The notes: generated by a model from the sequence alone, not told the origin. A stretch of DNA of 64,000 bases from Bemisia tabaci (GCF_918797505.1 NC_092796.1:1178001-1242000), one strand, 5' to 3'. Numbered from the stretch's first letter, positions 33,431 through 44,974 are shown. A program made the numbers and translations.

Positions 33431-34136
33431 ACCTTCGAGGCGAATTTCATGCCGAGTCACTATGAACTTTGCCGTGAGAACAAGGACGTACAGAAAACAT
33501 GCGTTTTGTTACTATGATTTTGAGTATTGCCAGTGATATTTTGGCCGATTATAAAATTATACACCTCGAGATGTTCGAGCGTCCATTTTTCTGAGCAAGA
33601 TTTAGGTTGGACTCGCAGGAATGCTGTGCTTTCATTTCCCGGAACTAGTACCGAATTCCGAATTTCCGAATAGTGCGAGACTTTCCTGAATTTTCCTCAG
33701 AACTTTCGAAATTCCCGAAATGTTCCGGATCTTTAGCATTTTCCGGAATTTTCTCGGAACTTTTGAAAAAATCTGGAAAGAATCCATGGAGTGGGAGAAA
33801 TTGGAACAAACAATCTCCGAACCCCGGAACTTTTGACGGACACGGAATGGGAACACTACGGGAATGAATCCTGGGGGAAATTAAAGATCACTGCTGTAGG
33901 CGCGCAGAGGAAACCCGAAGCAGCGATTGAATTTTGCCTTAAATCGATAAAATACTGGTTTTTTTTTAGTGACGTTAGAATACCATTCCTTGAAATTTAC
34001 ATAGGGTCATCAGATGTACACATGAAATGCAGTACAGCCGATACTATAACCTAACCCAACTTCCAGGTGTTTTGTCGATCAGAAACCAAAACAGAAACGT
34101 ATAATCTAGGAGAATCAGGGGGAAATAAAAATTCTT
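33431..34136. other. Non-coding stretch with degenerate TTCCGGAA-type repeats
   Basis: Between 33655 and 33800 variants of TTTCCGAA, TTTTCCGGAATTTTC and AAATTCCCGAAATG recur irregularly. Short frames on both strands with repeating Phe-Ser-Gly residues result from this. The rest is featureless. Confidence 0.45.
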
Positions 34137-34144
34137 CCATCTTC

Positions 34145-34307
34145 CAGTAACGTGGCGTGCTTTGCGATACATCGTTGATCTGCCATTTGAACCAATGGAA
34201 AAGGATCGATGGACAGGGTGTTCCTGACGAACATCTAAACAATCGATCATCTACCATAGCTCCAAATGGGGAAATATCGAAAATCGATCATTCACGCCTC
34301 GCCACTG
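34145..34307 (+). mobile_element. Family I hAT-like MITE, copy 3
   Basis: It starts CAGTAACGTGGCGTGCTTTG and ends CACGCCTCGCCACTG. Flanks CCATCTTC (34137-34144) and CTATCTTA (34308-34315) agree at six of eight positions. The length is 163 bp, and the interior shares CAATGGAAAAGGATCGATGG and the mirrored AATCGATCATCTACCATAG with the other copies. Confidence 0.8.
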
Positions 34308-34315
34308 CTATCTTA

Positions 34316-36503
34316 CCTTTGTCCGACCTCATTACTTCCGCACACACAATTAAATAAAAAAAAAAAATATATATCCCACTGTACACACAAAACTATACGT
34401 ATTTTTAGTGTATTTTCCGAAGGAAAAATACACTATTGCGTTTTTGAATGTTGTGGCTTGGTCTGACGGTACAAGACTACGGGTTCTCAAAACGGCGGCA
34501 AGACCGGAAATGGGTCCTAATAAGTGACTGGAAAAACAAAAATTGCGTTGCGGAGCGCAGCATGGCGCGAAAAGCGCGCCGCGCGGCGGCTCGCGCATGG
34601 GCCTGACAGACGTCAGTGAGTTATTGGCCACGTAATAAAGATATGCTCCATGTAACGACGTTGCGAACATGCTCAAGGCGCCACCGCGGGGATTCCGGGC
34701 CACGCTGTCAAACTGAACAAGAATGCCAGTAGGTATATTCACCGAGGGAATGGGATCAAAAGAACCTTTACGTTGCTCCAATACCTACATAATACTCTAC
34801 TACAGTTTAAGATTCATGAAGTTTGATGATTACATGCAGTAATTTTTAAACCGTATGGGTTAAACGGTGGCAAACTGTTCAAAGTAAGACTATTCTGTTC
34901 CTCTATGGAAGATGAGTCGAATCTATCGGCTAGGGATCTAGTCACATGAGACTCCAACTTAGAGGTAATTAGAGATATTGAAGAAAAAGAGAGTCAATTC
35001 AAGTCATTTAAAAAGCAATTTGAATCTTTCAAAGTCGGATAAAGTCAATTGGCGTCAAGCGCCGTTTGAAATAGTCAAAATTCATTAAAAAAGAGAGTCA
35101 ACGTTGACTTAATCTAATCTATAGTTTCAGAACAGAATATTTTTACCAGTGCAGTGGCTACCGCAGTTCATGTGGCGGTATAACACTCCCCAGGATACAA
35201 AGCGGGTAAATGTGTTCCTTTTGAACGTTGCCGATCGGCATCTAACGTACATCTGGCAACAATGATGTAAGAGTGCTCGAATGGTGGGGCTGTGTTCTAA
35301 CTTCTCCCTCTCTTTATAGTGATCGGCCCCAATAGAACGATCTTGTTACCCTGTACCTACTCCTGAATTATTACACTTTTACTGACTAAACCAACAAATT
35401 AAAAAGCCTGCCACCATAAATAACGACTTGGCACTAGTAATTTAACTATAAACGTTCGTATCACCAATCCATCCGGCCGCAAATACATGCGGCGATAGCG
35501 TCTTTAACTGGGCAATTTTTCAAATGGCAAGGACGATTTTTATTTTCGGTGCATGTAGACAACATACATTAAGGCAGGTCTACGCCGGAAGTTAACAAAC
35601 ATCGGGCTATCGAACAAAATAATGCTTAGTTACTGGTTTCACTCATTTTTGGCAAAATACTGATCCATTACGCTTCAGGCGTATTTGAACTACATCCGTC
35701 CCGAATAATGTATTCTAATTATCTACAATAAAATGACTAAGTACACTGCCCTATTATGGAAGAGAACACTGCGAATTGTAAATAGACTTTCAGACAAATT
35801 TGTCTTTAACCTAGGCTCGATTACACAGCAGTTTGTCAGCAAATCTCATGTTTATACAACTTTTTCACATGTGTACGATATTCAAATTTTAGTTGCGATT
35901 TTGACACAATACTGTCGGGATTATTACCTATAGAATTATATTATTCGAGAGGACAACCGTATGAGATCTAAAGCATCTGATTTACTAAGAAACGCATGGA
36001 AAACTGCATAATCTCAGCAGCGAAAACCGCATAGGTGCGTTTTCCCGAAATTGTCCTTCATAAAATATCGATGGTGAAACTTCCAAATCACATCTCGATT
36101 TACAACGTTACAGACTTTCTGTCATACTTTTTTGTTAAAATGTAAAACTACTCAACGTCAACTCTTGGAACATTCGGTCTTTTTCATTCGGACATTCGGA
36201 CAACATTCGGCACAACAAACAAACATTTGTCTTCTCTGTGAAGAGAATATTCGATTAACATTCAAAGGGTTCATGTTAAGCCAGTCTCTAAAAAAATAGA
36301 AAGCGGGCGGAGATTTTGAAAATCCATAAGAGAGATACACGGTTCGGGAATCTCATCGACGATATGAAACAAAAATTTCTGATTTGACTATTGACATTTA
36401 CCGTTGCACCCCCAGGCTCAACAATGTTTAAACAATCGGTCAGAAAATACCCAAATTCATCTGGAAGTTGGTCTGCATGAATTAAGCTCGAGGACAATAC
36501 CTG
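34316..36503. other. Mostly AT-rich non-coding stretch
   Basis: A GC-rich pocket with GCGCGCCGCGCGGCGG lies at about 34570-34595. GTCAA words cluster at 34990-35110. Otherwise AT-rich. A 143-codon minus frame (34350-34781) runs through the pocket and lacks a recognisable domain. No repeat shared within the window was found. Confidence 0.45.
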
Positions 36504-36507
36504 AATT

Positions 36508-37380
36508 CTGCCCTGCTGAGGAAAAACGTCGTATGAGCCTTCAGATGTTTCCAAATTGCATCCGAAAAAATACGAATTTTCAAGGAAACGACTGGATATT
36601 TTTCGTCAAATTTTTCGGACAAGTTTATACAGAATTCAATCTAAAATATCTTAAAATTTCAAGGAAAAATATGCATAAATTTCCTGAAAAAACACATGAG
36701 TAATCAGGGGGAATGGGCCTGTTGCATGCAAGAGATACAGCTGTGCGAATAGACTTTTTAGAGGTTAAATGGCACGAAAATGACGATGGTCACATTAAAA
36801 AAGTCTGAAATACACTCCTTACTGCGCAATTTGCGTTGTTAGGAACGCGCTTTTTCAAATTTCCCGCGTCTGGGGGCAGTTTTTTAACGGCAACTCACGG
36901 CTATTTCCGGTCAACTAAAACTGACAACATAACCTAAAAATCGGAGCTCGTGATATCGTGAAATGAAATGTAGAAGGATTGCGTTAGATATATTTAAAGT
37001 TGATCGATTTGGTTACCGCATAAAGCGTATATGGACCACAAAAAGAGATCACGTTGGGTTTGTAAACATACTGAAGGAAAAAATATCAACAACAACAACA
37101 ACAACGACTCGGCATCTTCCGGAAATCACCGAGCCCGCCGTTTGCTCGTTTCCGGTGATTAGAAAACTGCCCCCAGACGCGGGAAATTTGAAAAAGCGCG
37201 TTCCTAACAACGCAAATTGCGCAGTAAGGAGTGTATTTCAGACTTTTTTAATGTTACCATCGTAATTTTCGTGTCATTTAACCTCTAAAAAGTCTATTCG
37301 CGCGGCTGTATCTCTTGCATGCAACAGGCCCATTCGGCAACTCTTGAATGTTGATACGGCGTTCTTCCTGAGCACGGCAG
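36508..37380 (+). mobile_element. Family D MITE, copy 4, split by element E
   Basis: It starts CTGCCCTGCTGAGGAAAAAC and ends CGTTCTTCCTGAGCACGGCA G. Exact AATT duplications lie at 36504-36507 and 37381-37384. The two D halves (36508-36712 and 37334-37380) are separated by the 617-bp element E, so E arrived after D4. Confidence 0.85.
36715..37331. mobile_element. Element E: 617 bp with ~170-bp terminal inverted repeats
   Basis: Termini are GGGCCTGTTGCATGCAAGAG and its complement. The arms (36711-36884 and 37162-37335, counting shared flank) differ at only five positions by my count. AT on each side (36713-36714 and 37332-37333) fits a 2-bp duplication in a GAATTC target. The 277-bp centre contains an AAC microsatellite (37087-37106). 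A 100-codon frame (36963-37265) covers the centre and right arm and matches no family I know, so it is doubtful as a gene. Confidence 0.85.
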
Positions 37381-37384
37381 AATT

Positions 37385-37808
37385 TGAGTGTGATGTGGAG
37401 TATGGACGCGGTTGGTGTACACAAAACTCAAAAGATTATCATTAATCTAATATGATGAGTACAAAGGACTAATTGGCGGAGAAGAAGGAGGAAGGAGGGG
37501 GTCTGGGATCGGGTTAAGATGGAATCGTGTAATAGTCGGAGGATGATTGAGCAAAGATTCCAATCGGGGATCAAGATGAGGATCGGGGAGCCCGAGTTGA
37601 TTAAGACATTCCGGCTGCCTCGCTCTCGTCAAACTGACGGAGACCCGAGACAAAAGCTATCCGCCGATAAAATCTCTAAAAACTAGACGAAATGTGTGAC
37701 CTCGTTGCCATGTTCGAGCGGCTAAAAAACAAGAGAAGGAAGGGGAAAAAACAGGAAGAACCGCCGAAAAAAAGGATGCTCACTTTACAATCTGGATGAA
37801 AAAAATTG
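37385..37808. other. Non-coding stretch, nothing recognised
   Basis: Purine-rich at about 37475-37505 and 37730-37790. No shared repeat. A 68-codon minus frame at 37447-37653 is low-complexity. Confidence 0.5.
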
Positions 37809-37915
37809 CGTGAAAACTCACAAAACTCTGAGGTAACCGCCACAGCAGTTACCATAGCAATTTCAAGATGAAAAGCTAACTGCTGTGGCGGTTAGTTCAG
37901 CGTTTCGTGAGTCGT
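37809..37915. repeat. Hairpin with ~38-bp arms
   Basis: TAACCGCCACAGCAGTTA (about 37834-37851) faces TAACTGCTGTGGCGGTTA (about 37876-37893). The pairing extends outward through ACTCACAAAACTCTGAGG and its partner CAGCGTTTCGTGAGTCG. The central spacer is about 25 bp. It may be a small palindromic element. No other copy was seen. Confidence 0.7.
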
Positions 37916-38214
37916 CGCACACTTTGTTAAACATCCAGCATGTTAACTCAACATCTTTTTTTTTCGACGCTAGAGTTGACACTGTGAGTACTCGATCGAC
38001 TGAAGCATCAAGGACCATGAGGACACTAAGTTATTTTTATATGTTTCGTAGGACCACAAAAACTCTTGACTTTTTTAGGAATGGTGTATTTTGTTTGAAT
38101 AAAGCTAAACTTACAGCTTGGGACCAAAGTTATTAAACATGATAGTTTGGAAGGTCTAAGTCGCATTATTTAGTGAATTTCCTGAGATACTTCTCATTAA
38201 TCCTGTTTTCGTCA
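37916..38214. other. Non-coding spacer
   Basis: AT-rich; nothing recognised. Confidence 0.5.
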
Positions 38215-38291
38215 ATGGGATCGCTTTATACTTCCTATGTCTTTTTTGTCCATAGCTTTGTATATCAATTTTAACAATCAGCCTGCAGTTA
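38215..38291 (-). mobile_element. Family O half element
   Basis: ATGGGATCGCTTTATACTTC, CTATGTCTTTTTTGTCCATA and TTTTAACAATCAGCCTGCAG match the right arm of O2 (32820-32870). The matching left arm is absent. Confidence 0.6.
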
Positions 38292-39952
38292 ACATAACTG
38301 CATAAACATCATCCTACTGAGACTGAACCACAAGAAAATCCTAATTTCTAAAATCTGGTAGCTCGGTAAGTGCCAACGTTTTGGCTAACTCACTCTAAAC
38401 TGAACCTATTTTTGCATGCTTTTTTTAGACTAAAAGCCAAGTGGCAACGTCCTTTCGAAATAAATAGAGCAGAAGCAGAGATTCCGAGCATTACAAAATA
38501 TTTTCTCCGAATAAAATTCAGTTGATGAGCTGAAAATTTCACTCGTAAACCTATACTACCATCACCACCGGCCACACGGATGGAAAATATTTTTCACCGG
38601 GTTCCCCGAGCATAGTTCGGCTTCATAACAATTAGCAAAAATAAACTAGGTACTCTTATGCAAGTCTGCCTCCGGGCTCTTCAAGCACGCCCTCATTAGC
38701 ATGCGGCCAAATCAAAGAAAATATTACACTGTCGCATGGATTTTGCATTACCCGTTGAATTGACATTATGAATGTTGGAACGAATAACAACAATATTATA
38801 TATTTCATGTTTGTCCACTATGCAACTGTTCATTCACTTATAATTCAAAATATGCATAGCGCATACCTGTGAGCTTGAAAAAGTCCCGAGTTTCTATCAT
38901 CTTTGATTTGAGTTGATAAGATTTTCTTTTGATGAATCCTATCGAATTGTCCTGTTGTTTTAATGCTTTATAATATGAGAGTTGATTTTAACGCGTCTTA
39001 ATTTTTTAGTACATATCTGATACCTACAAAACTTTCGTGTGGGTTGCTCTTCATTGTAATATTCAATTTTGATTACCTCGAATTTCACGAGATTGCAGCT
39101 AAGACTTCAAACTTTCCAATGATAAAATTGAGAATACCACCAACCTAAAACAAAATAAACGAGAGAATTAGTTTGACTGAAGAAATAACGATAAAAAAAA
39201 AGGATAGATAATCACAACGAGCTGAAAGTATTCAAAAATGAACTCATTAAAGGTGTGGTGATGAGAAAAACAGTGAAAATATTCCTTGACAATATACAGA
39301 AATGTATTATAAAGAGTCCGAATCCGGAACTTCCCATATTCCTGCAAAGTCCCGTGATTGGATAGAGATAACAACGACCAAGTTCGTAATTGGGCGAGAC
39401 CATTCAGGGAACAAAATATTTGATTGTCTTCCGTCAAATTAGCAGATTATCAAAATAAACTATGTATTCTGATTTGAAGTCTCTGGGTGCTTTTTGGGTA
39501 ACCCCTGTTTTTCATGTTGATGGCTAAGAATCCTGGAAAATATTTCACACTTCTAGCAAACATTTCTGACAGATTTTTACCCAGCCTGCAAACATCTTTC
39601 TGCACCATTATCTAAACTTCTCCAAGTCTCGAGCTCCTCGATGGTCAGCAGATAAATCGATTACGATTCTCCGTACTGAAATGCAATCACCTCTCTGGCT
39701 CGACATCCCAGGGGGAGAAGAATTGTTCAGCCCCCACTGGGATGCCCCCCGGTGCCTGGACGAAAGGGGGGAGGGAGGTCATCACGATGCGTCTCCATCG
39801 GGCACCATCAACGGTGCACCTGCAAAGCATTGAAATGGTGTGCATTGGTGGTCGAAAAAAATGTTGCCGCACTTCGGTATCATGTGTTTCCCGTGCGAAA
39901 CTGTACAGAACTTCTGAGAATGGGTCTGTTACACGAAAGTGATTTAGACAGT
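38292..39952. other. AT-rich non-coding stretch
   Basis: AT-rich from 38300 to 39640, with a short GC-rich interval at about 39700-39790. Frames of 89-109 codons (39168-39437, 39687-39965, 39752-40081) show no recognisable domains, and the last runs into element H2. Confidence 0.45.
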
Positions 39953-40152
39953 TTGAGACGCACAATTCGTCATTTCCTAGTTCAAGGAACCAAACGAAAT
40001 TTCAAAATTGCGAAATTCCCCTTCACAAACTGTATTTTGACAAGGAAACTATTGGGCATTTCTAAGAGTGAGAAGAGATGATACGGCCAGTTACAAATTC
40101 CATGTTTCCCAGATGAGGGATCGTGACTAACCGAGTTTGCAAAATTAACCCT

Positions 40153-40195
<43 letters not shown>

Positions 40196-40415
40196 CATTT
40201 TTTACAGGTGTATGACTGCCTGAATTCTATCCAAAATTTTACCGATTTTAGGGTGTATTTAGAGGAAAAATTGGCAGAATTTTCAGTAAAAAAACCCAGC
40301 AGTTTTCTCGTAAAATACAATTTGTGAGTAGAAATTTCACAACGTTGACATGCAGTGATACATTCTTTCGTCTAGGAGACGACAAATTTGTCCCTTGGAG
40401 TCTCATTTTATTCGA
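39953..40415. mobile_element. Family H MITE, copy 2, with central T39 run
   Basis: The arms are diverged inverted repeats. Left: TTCGTCATTTCCTAGTTCAA, then CCTTCACAAACTGTATTTTG and GGAAACTATTGGGCATTT. Right: the complements of GTCGTCTCCTAGACGAAAGA, CTCACAAATTGTATTTTACG and GAAAACTGCTGGGTTTTT. A run of 39 T (40155-40193) lies between. TTCGTCTCCT-type ends link it to H1 (29862-30118). Confidence 0.6.
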
Positions 40416-41155
40416 GCATCGAGACTCTGGACTCGGCTCATCTTCAATATAGGAACTAAATATTATTTTTAATGGTATACTTTTATGGAGATCGCATTTT
40501 TTCTGTAAAAAGAGAGAAAAAAGTACATTTGAATACGCTACGGTGGAGTTTATCCCTCGATTTAAATCAAAACGCAGCACTCCGATGCAAGAAACTACTC
40601 TAAGGGGTAGCGTGGCGTTATTCTTCGAACTGCCTGGTCAGAAACGACTCGCAACCCATAGAGGGTGTCTCGGTGAAGTTCTTGAGGGTCCTTAAAATGA
40701 GTTACCGCGACTGATCGGCGTTGACTCTCGCCCCCGACCCCCTCCCCCACCCCACCCCTCCCGACGGTTCCATTTTTTACCAGAGTTATCGCGATCGCCG
40801 CTCGCCGTTTTTCCGTGTCGATGCAGCGGCGTAAACAAAAAAAAAACTGGAGCGAAAAAGGAGTTGCCGAATCGACGGCGAAAATCCGAATAAGTACGAT
40901 TTTTCAATTATGGATGGCCACCATCCGGTGACCGTGGGCGAGCTATCACGCGCCGCGGAACTTCGGGTCGTTCGTCGGATAATAGACAGGGATAATTCAA
41001 AAGTTCTAAGTTATTTACGACGCTCGGAATTATATAAAAAAAATCAACGATTCTGTTTGGACCGTCTAGCGTGCACTCCCCCCCCCCCCCTCCTCTGAGT
41101 TCGATGGAACTTTTTGCCCGGCTCAAGATGACGACGGTGCCACTATCACCCGCGA
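40416..41155. other. GC-rich stretch with C13 run
   Basis: C-rich at 40728-40765, CpG-rich to 40980, and C13 at 41078-41090. Frames (62-72 codons) on both strands include Gly or Pro runs from these tracts. No shared repeat seen. Confidence 0.45.
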
Positions 41156-41160
41156 CGGCG

Positions 41161-41392
41161 CGCGGTGGATCTAGGCAATGGAGAGGTCGGACATTCTTTA
41201 AAAACTTTAGAGGCGTATACCTTCATTAATACGAATTTTGATGTTAAAGAAGTAGTTTCATTCGTTTTCTCGTAAAATTTTCTGTAAAAAACTCCCTTAA
41301 AAATTAAAATTGTGATAAGACAAACGTAAAATTTTACAATTTTTGCCAAAAATTCAATGTCCGACTTCTTTCATCGACTCGATCCACTGTGC
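41161..41392 (+). mobile_element. Family K MITE, copy 3, CGGCG-flanked
   Basis: TIRs CGCGGTGGATCTAG and GACTCGATCCACTGTG. CGGCG lies on both sides (41156-41160 and 41393-41397). The interior keeps AGGTCGGACATTC and the mirrored AATGTCCGACTTC but is otherwise diverged from copies 1 and 2. Same length as copy 2 (232 bp). Confidence 0.8.
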
Positions 41393-41397
41393 GGCGC

Positions 41398-41880
41398 AAT
41401 TGGGCCCACGCGGGTGGCGCACAAAATTCGAAATAAGAAGAAAATCGATGCGAGAACAGTGATTCAGTGGCTGTTTTTGTAAGAAGGCGACGTTGTGCTT
41501 TCTTTGAATAAATCCGTAAAAAAATTTTCCATGTTACTTCACCTAGTCACGGTTTAAGCCGCCTCATAAAAATGACCACCGCTGTTTTCAATATCGGCCT
41601 AAAAAACCGGCTACCGTCGTTCCGTCAGGGATGGAAAACCGCGCCGGTCAGATAACCGAAAAAAGGGATGATCAAGGCGCGGGTAATAAATCGATAATCA
41701 TCGATTTCTTTACCCGGAGCTTCTCTCTGCGGATTCTCTTTCCCTCCCTGGTCACAGAATCGTGTTTTTATGCTTGATGTGTGTACATTGGCTAAAAATA
41801 ATAAGATCTGCTCAAAAAGCAACTCTTTGCGTTCAATAATAACCGACAAATCGCGCTATGAAAAATTCGGTTTATTTCGT
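41398..41880. other. Non-coding spacer, nothing recognised
   Basis: Mixed to AT-rich. A 74-codon minus frame (41625-41849) has no known motif. Confidence 0.5.
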
Positions 41881-42170
41881 CGTCCACCGCGATAGCGATA
41901 CCCTTGGTTTCTTCCACCTTGCTTTCATCAGTCGGGGGAATACAGACTTGCACTGGTTACTCAACATCAACGTGTAACTCGGATGAAAGCAAGATGGAAG
42001 AAACTAAGAGTGTCGCTACCGCGGTGAATGACGTCATAAGCCGAATTTTTCAAAACGCGATCCTCGGTTCATTGTGAACGTAGAAAGTTGCTGTTATGAC
42101 TGATCTTAATATTCTTCGGCGATCGACAAGAATCAAGCATCAAAACACGATTCTGAGACCCGCGCAGCTG
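41881..42170 (+). repeat. Family N repeat, copy 2, with mirrored left arm
   Basis: CGTCCACCGCGATAGCGATA, CCCTTGGTTTCTTCCACC and TTGCTTTCATC (41881-41930) face GATGAAAGCAAGATGGAAGA, AACTAAGAGTGTCGC and TACCGCGGTGAATGACG (41982-42034). The tail, through AAGAATCAAGCATCAAAACA, matches copy 1 at 10501-10715. TGACGTCA is at 42029-42036. A 101-codon frame (42096-42401) starts in its tail and is not recognised. Confidence 0.7.
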
Positions 42171-43198
42171 GCCCGTTATGGAGTGTTTCCGGAAAAAAGT
42201 AAAGTTGCCGTTTGCGTTAAATCAGAGACAAGAAGAGACCCTCCACTAGTATCTTGGCCATGGTGGAAGCTTTTACTTTCGGGACTTGAGCATTCTACTG
42301 TTGACTTACGTACACGGTTGATGTTCAACAAGGTGTTGGCAGTTTTGTTCCGCAAACAAGCCGGAAATGGCCGAAGTTTGGGAAACGTGTTTGGCCCATG
42401 ACGTTACCCGAAGCTCATCATTCACCATGTAGGTAGGTCAACTGCCGAAATTAGGGTGATGACTGTTGCTCCCCTATAATTGTCCATAAAAGGAACTGTT
42501 GAATCTCCGAAAGTAAAATCCACCTGCCACCAAAGAGGCTAGAGGAGATTCTCTTGTCTCTGCGTTAAATCCACGCAGGTGACTTTTCCCGGAGTCGGTG
42601 AGCGTCGGAAAAGTTGAGCACGAGCCGGTGACCGGTGACCGGTGAGTGACGAAGACGCGCGCCACGGCAACGGTGCGTGCCACCCACCAACCCTTGACGC
42701 TCTTGATAAATGGAGCAGCAATGATATAGGAACTCAGTGTACGTTCCAGATACTTTTCACTGCTCAACTTCTGAAACTCATCCTCGCTCGCCGAGCCCCG
42801 CAATGGTCCCTAAACCACTCATATTAGCCGCACGGCCCAAGCTTCCAGCAAGAAATCACCAATTCTTTTAGATCAACTTCAGCCAGTTGTTTGGCCAATT
42901 ATGAAAATTTCCCTTCTTTTTACAAACATGAAAAAAACAGAAGAGGAATGAGAAAGAAATCTAAAAAAGAGATTTTTCCAAGTTATGAATCATCGCATAT
43001 TGGCTACACGATAGGCTCAGAGTTTCAGAGTAAAATCATGTTCATGAAAGTCAACTATTTTTTTTTCTTCCTTCTTTTAAAAAAGACTGTTTAGAATAGT
43101 ACTTACCCTCTAATTCTCAGAACTAAATGAGCCGAAAAAAAGAGTTGAGAGAAGAACTGAGTTAACGCTATTATTATCAAGGATCTTAGCATACCCAG
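42171..43198. other. Non-coding stretch, nothing recognised
   Basis: Mixed composition; CpG words at 42580-42680. Frames up to 109 codons (42474-42803, minus) show no domain. AT-rich after 42860. Confidence 0.45.
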
Positions 43199-43471
43199 TA
43201 TTCCTCTCCTTGTTTTTCCCCTTTTTCCTTCGTCCTACTTTTCTCCTTCTTTTTCGTCCATTGTACATTCTACTCTTGTTAATGTTCTATTTGTTGTTCT
43301 TCTCCTCCTTCTTCTTCCCCTCTTTCTCCTATTTCGAATTCGACTTGTCCTGACGACTCTTCCTCTCCCCCTCCCCCTCTCTCTTTTCATCCCTCTTCAT
43401 CTACTTCCTGTTTGTCGTCATCTTCCTCATCATTTTCCGTCTTCTTCAAATTCTGCCTCTTCCGATTCTTC
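43199..43471 (+). repeat. ~270-bp polypyrimidine (C/T) tract
   Basis: Nearly unbroken C/T-rich sequence on the plus strand, built from irregular CTTCTTC, CTCCTTC and CCCCTCT words, with a few purine interruptions. It ends within four bases of family L copy 3. Such tracts can adopt triplex structures; that is general knowledge and not shown here. Confidence 0.8.
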
Positions 43472-43474
43472 ACT

Positions 43475-43831
43475 GGACGCATTTCTGCTAAACGGAACCA
43501 GAGACAGGTGGGACAGAACGGGTGTGTTCCTTAGCCGAGGGCCGTAAGAATGAATGGGAATCATAAAGCGCCAGTGACGTCAGCAGTGACAGATCCGGCG
43601 TCCGGAGTCTTTAACTCATGAGCCCTGTTCACAACGCTCTTCTTCCATGCCCACAGCTCATGGGTACCGCGTTCAGTTGGCACAAAGTTCTGTTTGACAG
43701 AATGTAAAATCCTGCTTTTCTATTTCACCAGAGGGAATCGCGCCCGCTTCATCATTGTTTCTTATGCAGCTTTCCAGAGCACACCCCATCTTTTCCACTC
43801 TTGCCCGCTTCCGTTTGGCAGAAATGCGTCC
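43475..43831 (+). mobile_element. Family L long element, copy 3
   Basis: Left end GGACGCATTTCTGCTAAACG GAACCAGAGACAGG. Right end CTTCCGTTTGGCAGAAATGC GTCC. The interior contains AAAGCGCCAGTGACGTCAGC (43566-43585) and TTTAACTCATGAGCCCTGTT, both present in copies 4 and 5. An internal copy of the terminus (GTTCTGTTTGACAG, about 43686-43700) follows, so the element looks like an expanded short L element. Confidence 0.75.
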
Positions 43832-44183
43832 AGTTCCTCCATATTTAAATTATATCATGAGTCCTGCGATCCGGGTCCGTCAGAAGACGGTTACTGATTT
43901 CACGCAGGTGTCTACGTGAGCACAGCTAATTTCTCCCGGTATGTATGCTCCCAAGAGCCCACAACGTGCTCGGATGGAACTGCCCAGGCCGGGCACCGAC
44001 TGAGAATCCCTGGGTCCACGTCCAGATTGTCCGGTCAGTCCGCCGGGGTCCGGGTTGCATTCAAACAAACCTCTTGGCGAGCGCCTGATTTCGAGTGTAG
44101 TTTCTTCCTATTCATCGAGTGTATAATTATCAATTGAATTCGTTGTCCAGATGAGGATGAGGAGCATGGGCATGAGGAACATT
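43832..44183. other. Non-coding spacer
   Basis: Mixed composition with GC-rich words at 43970-44060. Frames of 62-73 codons on both strands are unrecognised. Confidence 0.5.
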
Positions 44184-44434
44184 CTCCCGCGCTAAGGAAG
44201 AACACCATATGAACATTCGAGAGTTGCCAAATTTCTACGGATAAAACATGTATTCTACAGGAAAGTTATGCATATTTTTCCTTGAAATTTTAAGACATTT
44301 TAGATCGAATTCCGTACAAAATCGTCTCAAAATTTGATGAAAAATGTCCAGCAGTTTCCTTGAAAAGTCGGTTCTATCTGAGGAAATTTGGCAACATGTG
44401 AGGGCTCATACGGTGTTCTTCCTTAGTACGGCAG
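44184..44434 (+). mobile_element. Family D MITE, copy 5
   Basis: It starts CTCCCGCGCTAAGGAAGAAC, continuing ACCATATGAACATTCGAG. It ends GGCTCATACGGTGTTCTTCC, continuing TTAGTACGGCAG. Flanks CATT (44180-44183) and CGTT (44435-44438) differ at one position. 251 bp, the intact family length. Confidence 0.8.
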
Positions 44435-44814
44435 CGTTGCGGCGTGTGTCCTGCTTCGGAATTAGATGCACGGCCGGCTTAATTGGTCATCGGGGGCCGC
44501 TCCAACTCATCTTTTGAGTCCGCCTAATTCGGTTGCCGCGGCCTTGCGTCGACGCTAACCCCGGTTATCCCAATGGAGTTGGACACACAAAACTAGGCAA
44601 GATATTCCTATTGTTGTCCGCAATTGTCTAATTTGTTCGACGGATAAAAACAAAAGCGACTGGACAACTAACCCGGAACTCTCATGATACTTGATCGTAA
44701 CTCTGGTAGATCTGACGTATCTTTCCTTCCAATAACTTGAATCGTAAATTATTTAATCTTTTGCTCTGAAAGTTTAGGATAAACGTACGGAATTGAGGAC
44801 AAAAAGATTGCATC
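44435..44814. other. Non-coding spacer
   Basis: CpG-rich to about 44560, then AT-rich. Nothing recognised. Confidence 0.5.
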
Positions 44815-44974
44815 GCTCCACTACTAGACTGCATTTTGCAATTTGGAACTGTAAATTCTGGCTCTTCTGGAAAAACACTTATGTGCATATGAAAACTAAT
44901 GACACATGCGTTGTTTTTAAACCGGGCTAGAATCTGTAGTTCCAAATTGCAAAATGTAGTCCTACTACAAGACA
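44815..44974. mobile_element. Family V element, copy 1
   Basis: CTACTAGACTGCATTTTGCA, ATTTGGAACTGTAAATTC and TGGCTC (44820-44863) face GGGCTAGAATCTGTAGTTC, CAAATTGCAAAATGTAGTCC and TACTAC (44924-44968). The 60-bp centre also mirrors loosely (AAAAACACTTATG and CATGCGTTGTTTTT). Overlapping frames on both strands (73 and 107 codons) read the arms. Confidence 0.75.

Noticed and set aside
36963..37265. 100-codon frame inside element E as a transposase remnant
   Set aside because: Half of it is the right TIR arm, and the rest shows no catalytic motif or known domain.
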